Shown: positions 33,119 to 41,499 of the stretch, piece after piece | Position numbering within the stretch: position 1 is the first letter of the stretch | Layout: every line of letters starts with the position of its first letter | Program-made: the position numbers and the translations under genes | Origin: Salinibacillus aidingensis | GTDB taxonomy: Bacteria > Bacillota > Bacilli > Bacillales > Alkalibacillaceae | Assembly: GCF_039522525.1 (NCBI RefSeq) | Contig: NZ_BAAADO010000001.1 | Coordinates: forward strand, 310,001-374,000 | Reading direction: 5' to 3' | Length of the DNA stretch: 64,000 nt | The notes under the pieces: model-generated | The model's input: the letters and a program-made list of their open reading frames with translations, nothing else | What the model was told of the DNA's origin: nothing | Database searches by the model: none

Positions 33119-33637
33119 TTACTTGCTCTTCACTCTGAATAACGGTTGTCCATATTCCACAAGTTCTCCATCTTCCACAAGAATATCAACAATTTCACCA
33201 TTTATTTCTGCTTCAATTTCATTAAACAGCTTCATCGCTTCTACAATACATACGATAGAATCATTGGTTACACGATCTCCTACCTGAACATACGGATCTT
33301 TATCGGGAGAAGGGGAACAATAAAAGGTTCCTACCATTGGTGAAGTAATTTCTTCATCGTAGTCCTTCGTTTCTCCCTGCTTTTCTTCTGCAGGCGCCAG
33401 GTTTTCAACAACTTTTGCTTCCGCCTTTGCTTCAGCTTTCGATTGCTCATCAACGGTTGGTTTCACTTGTTCAAGTACTCCCGGATCCTTTTGAATCACT
33501 ACTGGCTGGCTTCCCTGCTCAGCACTCTCCTGCTTTTTAAGGTTAAGTTTCGTTCCATCGGATTCATAATTTAATTCATTAATAGATGATTCATCGATTA
33601 ATTTAATGAGTTCCCTGATTTCCTGAACTTTTAACAT
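33119..33637 (-). CDS. accB: Acetyl-CoA carboxylase, biotin carboxyl carrier protein
   Basis: 172-aa biotin carrier. The N-terminal helix region MLKVQEIRELIKLIDES is followed by an Ala/Lys/Glu/Pro linker (AEAKAEAKVVENLAPAEE), then the biotinyl domain with VCIVEAMKLFNEIEAE, whose lysine is biotinylated. The ATG was chosen because AAAGGAG lies 8 nt upstream. First gene of accBC, downstream of a FapR-like operator, so malonyl-CoA may control the operon that makes it (inference). Confidence 0.98.
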   Translation of the reverse strand: MLKVQEIRELIKLIDESSINELNYESDGTKLNLKKQESAEQGSQPVVIQKDPGVLEQVKPTVDEQSKAEAKAEAKVVENLAPAEEKQGETKDYDEEITSPMVGTFYCSPSPDKDPYVQVGDRVTNDSIVCIVEAMKLFNEIEAEINGEIVDILVEDGELVEYGQPLFRVKSK

Positions 33638-33703
33638 GACTGGCACTCCTTTATCTTTTTAATGCATAGCTGTTAGCAATCTTTATACAGGTTTTTGTTT
33701 TTA

Positions 33704-33720
33704 TTAGCAACTGGTACTAA
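33704..33720. promoter_or_regulatory. FapR-like operator of accBC
   Basis: Minus strand TTAGTACCAGTTGCTAA, a near-palindrome close to the FapR consensus TTAGTACCTGATACTAA. It lies ~70 nt upstream of accB and just downstream of a possible -10 (TAGAAT) with TTGCAG 18 nt before it. Confidence 0.65.
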
Positions 33721-33843
33721 TAATACCTGTTAATATTCTATTATATTTACCTGCTAACCTGCAAGAAAACGTTATAGATAATAGTTCAACATACATTTGT
33801 GAAAACCCTTTTTTTATCTGAAATCAGCCGTGAAGTTAAAGAA

Positions 33844-33865
33844 CCTTGCCGTTTATACGACAAGG
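33844..33865 (-). terminator. Terminator after spoIIIAH
   Basis: Minus strand CCTTGTCG-TATAAA-CGGCAAGG followed by TTCTTT; 8-bp stem with one T-G wobble, 10 nt past the stop. Confidence 0.75.
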
Positions 33866-33875
33866 CACTTCTTAT

Positions 33876-34463
33876 TTACGTATTCGACGGTTGGAAATCA
33901 ACTTCCACTCTGATCTCTCCAAATTCATCCCTTACCATTTGCATAATATGATTGGCCTCTGTTCCTGAATGTTCGTCCGCTTTTACGGTAACTTTTACAA
34001 CATTTTCTTCAGCTCTGACTAACACATCAGAGTAGTTCTTTTCCGATTGAATGACTTTTTCCAAAATGGCTTCCTTTGTTTGAACTTCTTCTAATCGATT
34101 TTTCTTCTCCATTGCCTCATTCTTTTCTGCTGCTGTAGCGCTACTGGATGTCAGTACTTCATTAAACTGTTCCTTTTGCTGGCTACGCATGTCCTGAATT
34201 TCGAGTCTAAGCTGGGTAAACAGATCATCCGTAGAAGTGGATGAAATCGGATTGCCATTTGCATCAACTTCAGTAGCCTCTCCTTCAGTCACATTTGTTT
34301 CAATCGTTGAATCTTCATTCGACGTTTCCTCTGAGTTTTCTTTATTATCATCATTAATAAGAGCTACCTGATCGCCTCCCGGTGAGGTCATGTAGTAAAC
34401 ACTCAGCACAATAAGCAGACTTAACATGGTTAATAACCACACAGTTTGTTTCTTTAGCATCAT
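33876..34463 (-). CDS. spoIIIAH: SpoIIIAH, mother-cell channel subunit
   Basis: 195-aa protein with one N-terminal TM helix (TVWLLTMLSLLIVLSVYYM), an acidic linker and a C-terminal YscJ/FliF-like ring-building domain (SEKNYSDVLVRAEENVVKVTV...). In sporulating cells it binds forespore SpoIIQ across the intermembrane space to form the feeding-tube channel. Last gene of the spoIIIA operon, ribosome site GGAGG. Confidence 0.95.
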   Translation of the reverse strand: MMLKKQTVWLLTMLSLLIVLSVYYMTSPGGDQVALINDDNKENSEETSNEDSTIETNVTEGEATEVDANGNPISSTSTDDLFTQLRLEIQDMRSQQKEQFNEVLTSSSATAAEKNEAMEKKNRLEEVQTKEAILEKVIQSEKNYSDVLVRAEENVVKVTVKADEHSGTEANHIMQMVRDEFGEIRVEVDFQPSNT

Positions 34464-34480
34464 TTATAATTCCTCCTTAA

Positions 34481-35110
34481 TTAATTTTTTTTGGGTGCTA
34501 CAGATATACGATGTGTCGGTACATCCAGCACACGGGAAACAGCTTCAATCACCATTTCCTCTGTCTGGACATTTCCCAGACCGTTGCCCACGATTAATAC
34601 CCCGCGTACTTTAGGTTTTTTCGTTTGAATCAGTATCGGTGACTCATCATTTTGACTTCGCACAATAACGGTCTGCTTATCCTCTGAAAACTCCTCTATT
34701 GTACGATCCCCCCCATTTGAATCTTCCTCTTCTGTTGTCTGTTCGTTTGTGGTTGTATTTTTTTCATAGATTTTAAGCGAAGTAGCGTCTAAGTTTACCA
34801 TCACATCAACACCTGAAATCCCCTCCATACTCTTCAGCATTTCTTTTAGTTCTGTTTCATATTGTTTTTCCATTTCAGCTATGATACTTGCTTTGTCTGG
34901 CTCGCTCTTATGGGTTTCAACCCCGCTATTTTTTGGGGTACTCTGGTTTTGTTCTAAATAAGGGGCTGGTTCATTTGAATCATCCTGAAAAATATTACTC
35001 GTAAGTACAAGCAGGATCCCTACTAATCCAAGAATCATCACATATGAGAGTTTAGTAGGCTTTCCATTTTCATCCTTTCTCAATTTAAAAAGAGACCAAA
35101 AATTTTTCAT
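34481..35110 (-). CDS. spoIIIAG: SpoIIIAG, channel ring subunit
   Basis: 209-aa protein with one TM helix (LSYVMILGLVGILLVLTSNIF) and a periplasmic-type domain with SMEGISGVDVMVNLDATSL and KVRGVLIVGNGLGNVQTEEM. In B. subtilis it assembles into a large ring with the SpoIIIAH-SpoIIQ channel. It starts with an ATGA overlap on spoIIIAF. Confidence 0.95.
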   Translation of the reverse strand: MKNFWSLFKLRKDENGKPTKLSYVMILGLVGILLVLTSNIFQDDSNEPAPYLEQNQSTPKNSGVETHKSEPDKASIIAEMEKQYETELKEMLKSMEGISGVDVMVNLDATSLKIYEKNTTTNEQTTEEEDSNGGDRTIEEFSEDKQTVIVRSQNDESPILIQTKKPKVRGVLIVGNGLGNVQTEEMVIEAVSRVLDVPTHRISVAPKKN

Positions 35111-35718
35111 GTTTGATTCCCTCCTTCCCCAATGATTGAGATTTTATCTTTGGATATTTCCCAGAAGGAGGATAAATCATTTTTGATGTCCTCTATGGGA
35201 AGCTTTTCTTCAGTTGCTGGTTCTTCATCAATGTCAACATCTACTTCGCGTATTTCCTGATTTGCTGTTTCTTCAGATCGTTTAATGGCTACTGAAAGCA
35301 TTTCGATATTCTCCCAATTAACCTCCTCTGATTGATCTGGAAATGTAAATTTAATATCTTGAATCATGACTCCATATTTTTTCATCAACTCCTCTTCAGC
35401 TATTGTTTTTAATTGTTGAGCTATCTGATTTAATATATATGCACGTTGTGAGGCTTGTATATCTATTTTTTGATTTTCTATCTCTTTTTCCAGTTGTTCT
35501 GATTCGTTTGACCCAGAGAGAAGCTCATTCTGCAGGAATTTTGATGGATTGGCATTAAACACATGAAATAAGGGCTGAAGAAAAATTAATACGAGAATCA
35601 TCCCTACTGCAAACCGTACGTATTTTTGCATTGATGATTGGGGCATTAATAAATCTACAATCATAGCAATTAATATAAAAATAATGATTTCGGTAACCCA
35701 GTCCTGTATATAAGACAT
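35107..35718 (-). CDS. spoIIIAF: SpoIIIAF
   Basis: 203-aa protein with two N-terminal TM helices (IIIFILIAMIVDLLMP, then FAVGMILVLIFLQPLFHVF) and a soluble C-terminal domain with a helix-rich segment and a beta-rich end. Component of the mother-cell export machinery needed for sigma-G activity. 13 nt after spoIIIAE and overlapping spoIIIAG by 4 nt. Confidence 0.94.
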   Translation of the reverse strand: MSYIQDWVTEIIIFILIAMIVDLLMPQSSMQKYVRFAVGMILVLIFLQPLFHVFNANPSKFLQNELLSGSNESEQLEKEIENQKIDIQASQRAYILNQIAQQLKTIAEEELMKKYGVMIQDIKFTFPDQSEEVNWENIEMLSVAIKRSEETANQEIREVDVDIDEEPATEEKLPIEDIKNDLSSFWEISKDKISIIGEGGNQT

Positions 35719-35731
35719 CGTTTTCAGCCTC

Positions 35732-36925
35732 CTAACGTACCATTAAGGTCAAATTGCTGGCAGCTACCAGAATGACAATGGAAAAAAAGAACATCATCGT
35801 TACAACGAGCAAGGCTGCAAAAATATACATGATGTGTTTACTTATTAAATCCATCGTATTGATTACCGGTCCTCCTCCTACCGGTTGCAGGATGGCAGCA
35901 GCTAATTTATAGATAACCGAAATGACAAAAACCTTGATGGCAGGAAAAAGAGCCACTCCAAGAACAATGATCACTCCGACGATTCCAATGGTATTTTTTA
36001 ACAGCATAGAGGCTGATAACATTGTATCCGCTGCATCCGTAAACATTCTTCCAATGACAGGGATAAAATTACCCGTCACAAATTTTGCTGTTCTGACAGC
36101 CAGTCCATCTGTAATAGCAGTCGTTGCCCCCTGCACAGAAATGACACCTACAAAGATCGTAAAAAATACGCCCAAAACAGAAAGACCAACATTTCTAAGT
36201 AGATTGGCCAGCTTGGTTGCCTGATAGTTTTCATTTAATGAGCTTACAATATGGAGAAGAGCCGATAGAAAAATCAGCGGAATAACAAAGGTTGAAATTA
36301 AGAAACCACTGACATTGATTAAAAAGAGTATAATCGGCTGAAAAAAAGTAATAGAGGTTATACTTCCCACTGATGCCATAATGCTCAAAATTAACGGCAA
36401 TAGAGCCCACATAAAATTTGACATTGCATCGATGGCATTATTGGTATAGGACACAGCTAACTGAAAGCTGCTCAAGGCAAGAGTAATTAAAACGAGATAG
36501 ACGACGGCATATGCAACTTTATTTACGGTTTTGGATTCAAAAGCATTTTGCAGCGTTTGCAAAATAACTGAAAACAGCGTTAATAGAATCAGTGACCCCA
36601 GTAATTTCCCATTCGCCAATAATTCATGAAAAAGATACTTTAATAGACCATTGATCCAGCTTTTGATGGATACAGATGCGTCTTCCTTCATAAAATCCGT
36701 CAAATCTTTATTAGATAAATCAGGTAAAAACTCCCCATAATTTTCCTTTAGATTTGACCAGTAATCTCCTATTTTTTCATAGGATTGATCCTGTATTTGC
36801 TGGTTTGCCCAGCGCTCCGCATTTTGCTGTGGATTCGGTTCAGCAGCTTGTACTTCTTCAGGGAGTAAAAAATAGAAAAAGACTAAAAGAAGAGCCACTA
36901 TGAATCTTTTAAAGTACACATTCAC
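35732..36925 (-). CDS. spoIIIAE: SpoIIIAE, polytopic channel protein
   Basis: 397-aa protein with an N-terminal signal sequence (IVALLLVFFYFLLPEEVQA) and about eight TM helices in the C-terminal two thirds, ending FFFSIVILVAASNLTLMVR. Conserved ILQPVGGGPVINTMDLISKH is visible. A GTG start is chosen with AGGGAG 8 nt upstream; the upstream TTG at 36943 lacks a site. Predicted core membrane component of the SpoIIIA-SpoIIQ complex. Confidence 0.94.
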   Translation of the reverse strand: MNVYFKRFIVALLLVFFYFLLPEEVQAAEPNPQQNAERWANQQIQDQSYEKIGDYWSNLKENYGEFLPDLSNKDLTDFMKEDASVSIKSWINGLLKYLFHELLANGKLLGSLILLTLFSVILQTLQNAFESKTVNKVAYAVVYLVLITLALSSFQLAVSYTNNAIDAMSNFMWALLPLILSIMASVGSITSITFFQPIILFLINVSGFLISTFVIPLIFLSALLHIVSSLNENYQATKLANLLRNVGLSVLGVFFTIFVGVISVQGATTAITDGLAVRTAKFVTGNFIPVIGRMFTDAADTMLSASMLLKNTIGIVGVIIVLGVALFPAIKVFVISVIYKLAAAILQPVGGGPVINTMDLISKHIMYIFAALLVVTMMFFFSIVILVAASNLTLMVR

Positions 36926-36946
36926 AATAATTGCTCCCTTCAATCC

Positions 36947-37336
36947 CTAAACAGGAATAAAGCTAAGAATGGTTTCAATAACAGCTGTCAGGATAGGTAT
37001 GGCAAGTACGAGAATGAATATTTTCCCAGCCAGTTCAATCTTGGAAGCAATCGAATTCAGACCTGCATCCCGTATAATTTGTGCACCAAATTCGGAAATA
37101 TAGGCAATACCAATAATTTTCAGAATGGTTTCTACATACATAAAATTAATATTGGCTTTCGTAGTCAAAGTTGAAATCAGCCGGAAAATTTCGGCTATGT
37201 GCTGAATGAGGACTAAAAAGATAATGATACCTGTTAACATGACGATAAAGAACGAAATTGAAGGGCTTTGATCACGAACAATAATGGCTAATATAGCAGC
37301 CAGCATTCCCAGGGAAACAATTTCAAAGATCCCCAT
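36947..37336 (-). CDS. spoIIIAD: SpoIIIAD
   Basis: 129-aa membrane protein with four hydrophobic helices, homologous to SpoIIIAC in its repeated ISEFGAQIIRDAGLNSIASK block. Small integral component of the SpoIIIA complex, 4 nt after spoIIIAC. Confidence 0.94.
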   Translation of the reverse strand: MGIFEIVSLGMLAAILAIIVRDQSPSISFFIVMLTGIIIFLVLIQHIAEIFRLISTLTTKANINFMYVETILKIIGIAYISEFGAQIIRDAGLNSIASKIELAGKIFILVLAIPILTAVIETILSFIPV

Positions 37337-37340
37337 AAAT

Positions 37341-37562
37341 TCAGAATCCTCCCAGGATGATCTGAAAGAGAAAAACCGAGCGGATTTGCTGGAATAATTC
37401 GGCTAAGTTATCAATAACCACTAGTAAAACGATGATAAATCCTACTAATGTTGCCCAATGGGCTAAGTCCTCTTTTCCAGCCTGTTTCAGTAGTGTATGA
37501 ATGATGGCAACAATCAAACCGATTCCTGCAATTTGGAATAAAAGATAAACTTCATTCATCAT
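37341..37562 (-). CDS. spoIIIAC: SpoIIIAC
   Basis: 73-aa membrane protein with two TM helices and the family sequence HTLLKQAGKEDLAHWATLVG. Integral subunit of the sporulation channel. Its AAAGGAG site is rather far (12-15 nt) from the paired ATGs, so translation may depend on spoIIIAB. Confidence 0.93.
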   Translation of the reverse strand: MMNEVYLLFQIAGIGLIVAIIHTLLKQAGKEDLAHWATLVGFIIVLLVVIDNLAELFQQIRSVFLFQIILGGF

Positions 37563-37584
37563 TTTGAATGCCGACTCCTTTCCA

Positions 37585-38097
37585 CTAAATCAGTAACAGG
37601 ATCACAAATAATCCTGTCAACACCCCTAAGCTTTTCGCCATTCTTCCATATCTGTATTTTTCCTCTTCAGCATTTGCCAACTCCCTTTCCAAATGGGTTA
37701 ATGCAAGCTGGATGTGTTTTTGCTGCTGTGTAAAATCATGCTGGCCTAATGTTTTGCCAAACTGGTCCATGATATCCCGTTCTGCTTTCTTCATGGCTGA
37801 TTGTTTCCAGAATTCCTTTAATGTGGGGTTCCAAATATCATATAAGGTTGTCTGACTAACGGATAATCGATCATGCAGTTCAGAAAAGAAACGGCTCAAT
37901 GGTGCCGGGATTTGTTTCGATAACTGATAAAAAACTTCATGAATAGGTGTTTGACCATAAACAATTTCAGCTTCCAGAATTTGCAAAGCATTTTTTAATT
38001 GCCGGATTTGCTGCGGTCGGTCCGAAAGCCGCTTTGCTATATCAAAGCCTATTTGAGTTGTCGCCAGCAGGAACAACATGGCTCCAATCCATTTCAT
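37585..38097 (-). CDS. spoIIIAB: SpoIIIAB
   Basis: 170-aa protein with TM helices at both ends (GAMLFLLATTQIGFDIA; KSLGVLTGLFVILLLI) around a helical domain, resembling GspF-type secretion platform modules. It overlaps the end of spoIIIAA by 56 nt, with AAGGAG inside that gene as the ribosome site. Confidence 0.94.
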   Translation of the reverse strand: MKWIGAMLFLLATTQIGFDIAKRLSDRPQQIRQLKNALQILEAEIVYGQTPIHEVFYQLSKQIPAPLSRFFSELHDRLSVSQTTLYDIWNPTLKEFWKQSAMKKAERDIMDQFGKTLGQHDFTQQQKHIQLALTHLERELANAEEEKYRYGRMAKSLGVLTGLFVILLLI

Positions 38098-39016
38098 AAT
38101 CTTTGCTCCTTACGTGATGATTTTGGGTTTGTCCATTTTCATCCGTCACGGAAATCACCGTGCCAGGTTTAGGGTGATTGGAAAAAGTGACATAGCGTTG
38201 AAAAGCATTCTGCCGGAATAAGGGCTGTAATGAAGGACGGCTTCGTACCTCATCCAAATTTTGTCCATGAACACTGCAGATCACGGTTACTCCTGCATAA
38301 ACTGCTTCCATTAAGGCCTTTACATCTTCTTCCGACCCTATTTCATCCACAGCAATCACATCCGGAGACATGGACCTGATCATCATCATCATCCCTTCAG
38401 CTTTTGGACAGGCATCCATTACATCGGTTCGAAGTCCTACATCATGCTGTGGAATTCCGTTCCTGCAGGCAGCAATTTCCGATCGTTCATCAATCACCCC
38501 AACCTTTTTAGCCGGATAATGATTATAACCATTACTCATATAGCGAACGATATCTCTTAAGAATGTGGTCTTGCCGCATTTAGGCGGACCAATCAACAGT
38601 GTGTTAAGATAACGTTTCTGATATAAAAGCGGAAGATAAGGCTTACTAATGTCCTTTACCTGCCTGGCTATACGTATATTAAAGAAGGTAAGATGCCGAA
38701 TAGCCTTCACATACCCTCTTTCTGTGTTGACTTTGCCGGAAATACCAACCCGATGACCTCCTTCAATGGTAATGTAGCCTTCCCGAAGCTCGTCCTCAAA
38801 TCGATAAATCGAATGTTCACTTAATTGATTTAAAATAAACAATCCATCCTGTTTATCCGGCAATAGATGACCAATCATTCTGGAATAGGCAGTAAAAACG
38901 AGTTCTATAGGTTTTCCGATACGAATTCTTATTTCCTCCAGCTGGTTCCAGTTCATGATTTCCCTGCGAAGCTTGTCTTCAATCGATTCAGGAAATAACT
39001 TTAAAATTTCTTCCAA
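38042..39016 (-). CDS. spoIIIAA: SpoIIIAA, ATPase of the sporulation channel
   Basis: 324-aa AAA/VirB11-like ATPase that powers the SpoIIIA complex. Walker A LIGPPKCGKTTFLRDIV, Walker B PDVIAVDEIGSEEDVKAL; upstream GGHRVGISGKVNTERGYVK. The start is TTG with AAGGAG 9 nt upstream, an uncommon initiation codon that limits translation. First gene of the eight-gene operon behind a sigma-E promoter. Confidence 0.96.
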   Translation of the reverse strand: MEEILKLFPESIEDKLRREIMNWNQLEEIRIRIGKPIELVFTAYSRMIGHLLPDKQDGLFILNQLSEHSIYRFEDELREGYITIEGGHRVGISGKVNTERGYVKAIRHLTFFNIRIARQVKDISKPYLPLLYQKRYLNTLLIGPPKCGKTTFLRDIVRYMSNGYNHYPAKKVGVIDERSEIAACRNGIPQHDVGLRTDVMDACPKAEGMMMMIRSMSPDVIAVDEIGSEEDVKALMEAVYAGVTVICSVHGQNLDEVRSRPSLQPLFRQNAFQRYVTFSNHPKPGTVISVTDENGQTQNHHVRSKDYEMDWSHVVPAGDNSNRL

Positions 39017-39052
39017 TGTGAAGATCTCCTTCTACTAATAGTTGCTACTCTA

Positions 39053-39081
39053 AATCTATGCGGTATAAAGAGATTTATGAC
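39053..39081 (-). promoter_or_regulatory. Sigma-E promoter of spoIIIA
   Basis: Minus strand GTCATAA, 14-nt spacer, CATAGATT, a close match to the sigma-E consensus (KMATATT-N14-CATACAMT). spoIIIA is a known sigma-E operon in B. subtilis. Confidence 0.8.
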
Positions 39082-39093
39082 TATTCATAAAAA

Positions 39094-39243
39094 GAACAAA
39101 GGCGGAAGCGCCCATTTAGCGACGTACGGACTGGACTGAGCTGTAGGAGATAAAGGAAACACGACGAACCTTGTGAGTCGATGTTGACTTATCGTACGGA
39201 GGTGAAGGAAGTCTCGCTGGGCGCTGGAGCCGGACGTGGCCTC
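39094..39243 (+). repeat. Bacillaceae interspersed intergenic repeat (~150 bp)
   Basis: Starts GGCGGAAGCGCCCATTTAG and ends TGGGCGCTGGAGCCGGACG. Terminal arms AGCGCCCA / TGGGCGCT can pair, as can inner GTACG-containing segments. Framework and end sequences resemble both a widespread Bacillaceae repeat and the 122-bp tandem units near 20 kb. No coding capacity. It lies between spoIIIA's promoter and the efp terminator. Confidence 0.75.
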
Positions 39244-39292
39244 TCCTGTTTTTCTTATCCACAAATCGCTTATTTTATAATTTCCTATACTA

Positions 39293-39324
39293 CAAAAAAA
39301 GAGCTACCCTAACGGATAGCTCCT
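39293..39324 (-). terminator. Terminator of the aroQ-yqhT-efp unit
   Basis: Minus strand GAGCTA-N10-TAGCTC followed by TTTTTTT, 27 nt past the efp stop. Confidence 0.85.
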
Positions 39325-39350
39325 TGCATTCTTATGTTTAATATTCATTG

Positions 39351-39908
39351 TTATGCTCTGGAAACATATTTTCCATCACTTGTATTAACAACAAGTACAT
39401 CCCCATTGTTTACAAAGAAAGGCACCTGTACGACCAATCCTGTTTCCAGTGTTGCAGGTTTAGTACCTCCACTGGCTGTATCACCCTTAATTCCCGGTTC
39501 TGTTTCAGTGACTTCCAATTCTACTGTATTTGGAAGTTCAAGACCAATCGTTTCTCCTTCATAAATAAGCATGGTAATTTGCATATTTTCCTTTAGGTAG
39601 TTTAGTTCCTTCTCTAATTGAGAGGATTGAAGTTCAATCTGATCAAAAGTTTCCTGATCCATAAATGTATGAACATCACCTGAGGCGTATAAATACTGCA
39701 TGTTTCTACGCTCAAGATGAGCCGTATTTACCTTTTCCCCTGCCCGAAAGGTTCGCTCCTGTATGTTTCCATTTCGAAGGTTACGCAGCTTTGAACGAAC
39801 AAACGCTGCACCTTTCCCTGGCTTTACATGCTGAAATTCTACAACCTGCCAGATATCTCCATCCAGCTCAATGGTTTGTCCTGTACGAAAATCATTTACT
39901 GAAATCAT
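39351..39908 (-). CDS. efp: Elongation factor P
   Basis: 185-aa translation factor rescuing ribosomes stalled at proline runs. Three beta domains; the loop VKPGKGAAFVRSKLRN carries K32, the position modified by 5-aminopentanol in B. subtilis EF-P. Its downstream GKGAAF context is typical of Bacilli. Conserved GLELPNTVELEVTETEPGIK. It follows yqhT by 25 nt. Confidence 0.98.
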   Translation of the reverse strand: MISVNDFRTGQTIELDGDIWQVVEFQHVKPGKGAAFVRSKLRNLRNGNIQERTFRAGEKVNTAHLERRNMQYLYASGDVHTFMDQETFDQIELQSSQLEKELNYLKENMQITMLIYEGETIGLELPNTVELEVTETEPGIKGDTASGGTKPATLETGLVVQVPFFVNNGDVLVVNTSDGKYVSRA

Positions 39909-39933
39909 ATGTTATCCCCTTTCTAAACACACA

Positions 39934-40995
39934 CTACAAAGTTATAAGTTCTTTTTTCGCAAATGTCAGTTTTTCATATCCATTTTCAGTTACCACTATA
40001 TCATCTTCAATACGGCAGCCGCCTACATTGGATATATAGATTCCAGGTTCTACGGTTACAACCATGCCCGGCTCCAGCTTCTGCTCAGATCGGAAGGAAA
40101 GCCCCGGACCTTCATGAACATCCAGACCAATTCCATGACCTGTTGAGTGGCCAAAATAGTCTCCATATCCTTTAGCTTTAATATAATCCCGTGTTAGAGC
40201 ATCTGCTTCAATCCCGGTTATGCCCGGTTTAATTCCTTCTACGCCTTTTAGCTGGGCCTGAAGAACTGTATCATAAATTTCCTTTAGTTCGTCACTAATC
40301 CGTCCTACAGCCACGGTTCTCGTCATATCTGAACAGTAGCCCTTGTAGTATGCTCCAAAGTCAAGAGTGACGAGCTCGCCGCTTTCAATCGTCTTTTCCG
40401 AGGCAACCCCGTGCGGCAGTGCAGATCGATAGCCGGAGGCTACGATGATATCAAAGGAGGAAGATTCCGCCCCATTTCTTCTCATGAAAAATTCAAGTTC
40501 ATTTGATACATCAATTTCTTTAACACCTGGCTTAATATAGTCAAGAATATGATCAAAGGCATCATCTGCAATTTCACATGCCTGTTTAATCAGTTTCAAT
40601 TCATCATTGGTTTTAACCAGGCGCAGCTTTTCAATTAGGCCTGATGAGGGAATCAACTCAGCAGACAGCTCATTTTTATATCTTTCATATGTACTATAGG
40701 TCATGTGATCTTTTTCAAAGCCTAAGGATTGAATGCCAAGCTTTTTGATCTGGTTGGCTACCTCCTTATGAATCGGGGTTTTATGTTCAATGATTTCAAA
40801 TCCTTTAGCCTGCTCCTTTGCCTGTTCTGTATAGCGAAAATCAGTAATAAAAAGAGCAGCTTGTTCTGTTATAAGAGCAACGCCAGCTGTACCGGTAAAT
40901 CCTGTTATATATCTGCGGTTTTTTTCACTTGTGATTAGCAAACCATCAAATTCCTGGTCGGCTAATGCTGATCTAAACTTGTCCAGTTTCTCCAC
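39934..40995 (-). CDS. yqhT: YqhT, M24-family Xaa-Pro aminopeptidase-like
   Basis: 353-aa pita-bread-fold metallopeptidase. N-terminal creatinase-like domain (ITSEKNRRYITGFTG). Metal ligands in VTLDFGAYYKGYCSDMTRT (two Asp), HSTGHGIGLDVHEGPG (His), VVTVEPGIY (Glu) and CRIEDDIVV (Glu). The longer frame to 41184 runs through aroQ and has no support; the GTG at 40995 follows AAAGGA by 8 nt and gives exactly the length of the B. subtilis protein. Neighbour of efp, fitting proline-peptide turnover. Confidence 0.95.
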   Translation of the reverse strand: MEKLDKFRSALADQEFDGLLITSEKNRRYITGFTGTAGVALITEQAALFITDFRYTEQAKEQAKGFEIIEHKTPIHKEVANQIKKLGIQSLGFEKDHMTYSTYERYKNELSAELIPSSGLIEKLRLVKTNDELKLIKQACEIADDAFDHILDYIKPGVKEIDVSNELEFFMRRNGAESSSFDIIVASGYRSALPHGVASEKTIESGELVTLDFGAYYKGYCSDMTRTVAVGRISDELKEIYDTVLQAQLKGVEGIKPGITGIEADALTRDYIKAKGYGDYFGHSTGHGIGLDVHEGPGLSFRSEQKLEPGMVVTVEPGIYISNVGGCRIEDDIVVTENGYEKLTFAKKELITL

Positions 40996-41443
40996 TCTTA
41001 TCATCCTTTCTCTTATCTTCTTCCAGAAATGCCAGGGCTGCTGCTTTATAGCCAAGCGTACCAAGGCCGGCAATCTGTCCCCAGCAAACAGGTGCAAGTA
41101 ACGACTCTCTCCTGAATGCCTCCCGGTTGTGTACATTTGAAATATGTACTTCGATAACAGGGATTTCCACTGCGCTAATTGCATCCCTCAAGGCAACGCT
41201 TGTATGTGTATAAGCAGCAGGGTTAAAAATAATCCCTTCATAATGCTGATTTGCCTCATGAATGGCATCGACCAGAGCGCCTTCATGGTTGGACTGAAAG
41301 CTTTTTAACCCCCAGCCTTCCTCCTTTAAAAACGCTGCTAATTCACTCTCAATTTCCTCGAGCCCACTCTTACCGTAAATATGGGGCTCTCTAGTCCCTA
41401 ATAAATTCAAATTAGGTCCATTTAACAGGAGCAATTGTTTCAT
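40973..41443 (-). CDS. aroQ: 3-dehydroquinate dehydratase, type II
   Basis: 156-aa dodecameric enzyme of the shikimate pathway. Signature LLLNGPNLNLLGTREPHIYG with the catalytic Tyr nearby, SNHEGALVDAIH, FNPAAYTHTSVALRDAI and VEVHISNVHNREAFRRES are intact. The ATG was chosen to start MKQLLLLNGPN with GGGGAG upstream. The C-terminal 10 residues (DKRKDDKSGETGQV) are a charged extension overlapping the yqhT start by 23 nt. Confidence 0.97.
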   Translation of the reverse strand: MKQLLLLNGPNLNLLGTREPHIYGKSGLEEIESELAAFLKEEGWGLKSFQSNHEGALVDAIHEANQHYEGIIFNPAAYTHTSVALRDAISAVEIPVIEVHISNVHNREAFRRESLLAPVCWGQIAGLGTLGYKAAALAFLEEDKRKDDKSGETGQV

Positions 41444-41499
41444 ACCTCTCCCCATCCTTGTTCCCAGAATGTTGTCTAAAGAATAGTGTACCATACTAC

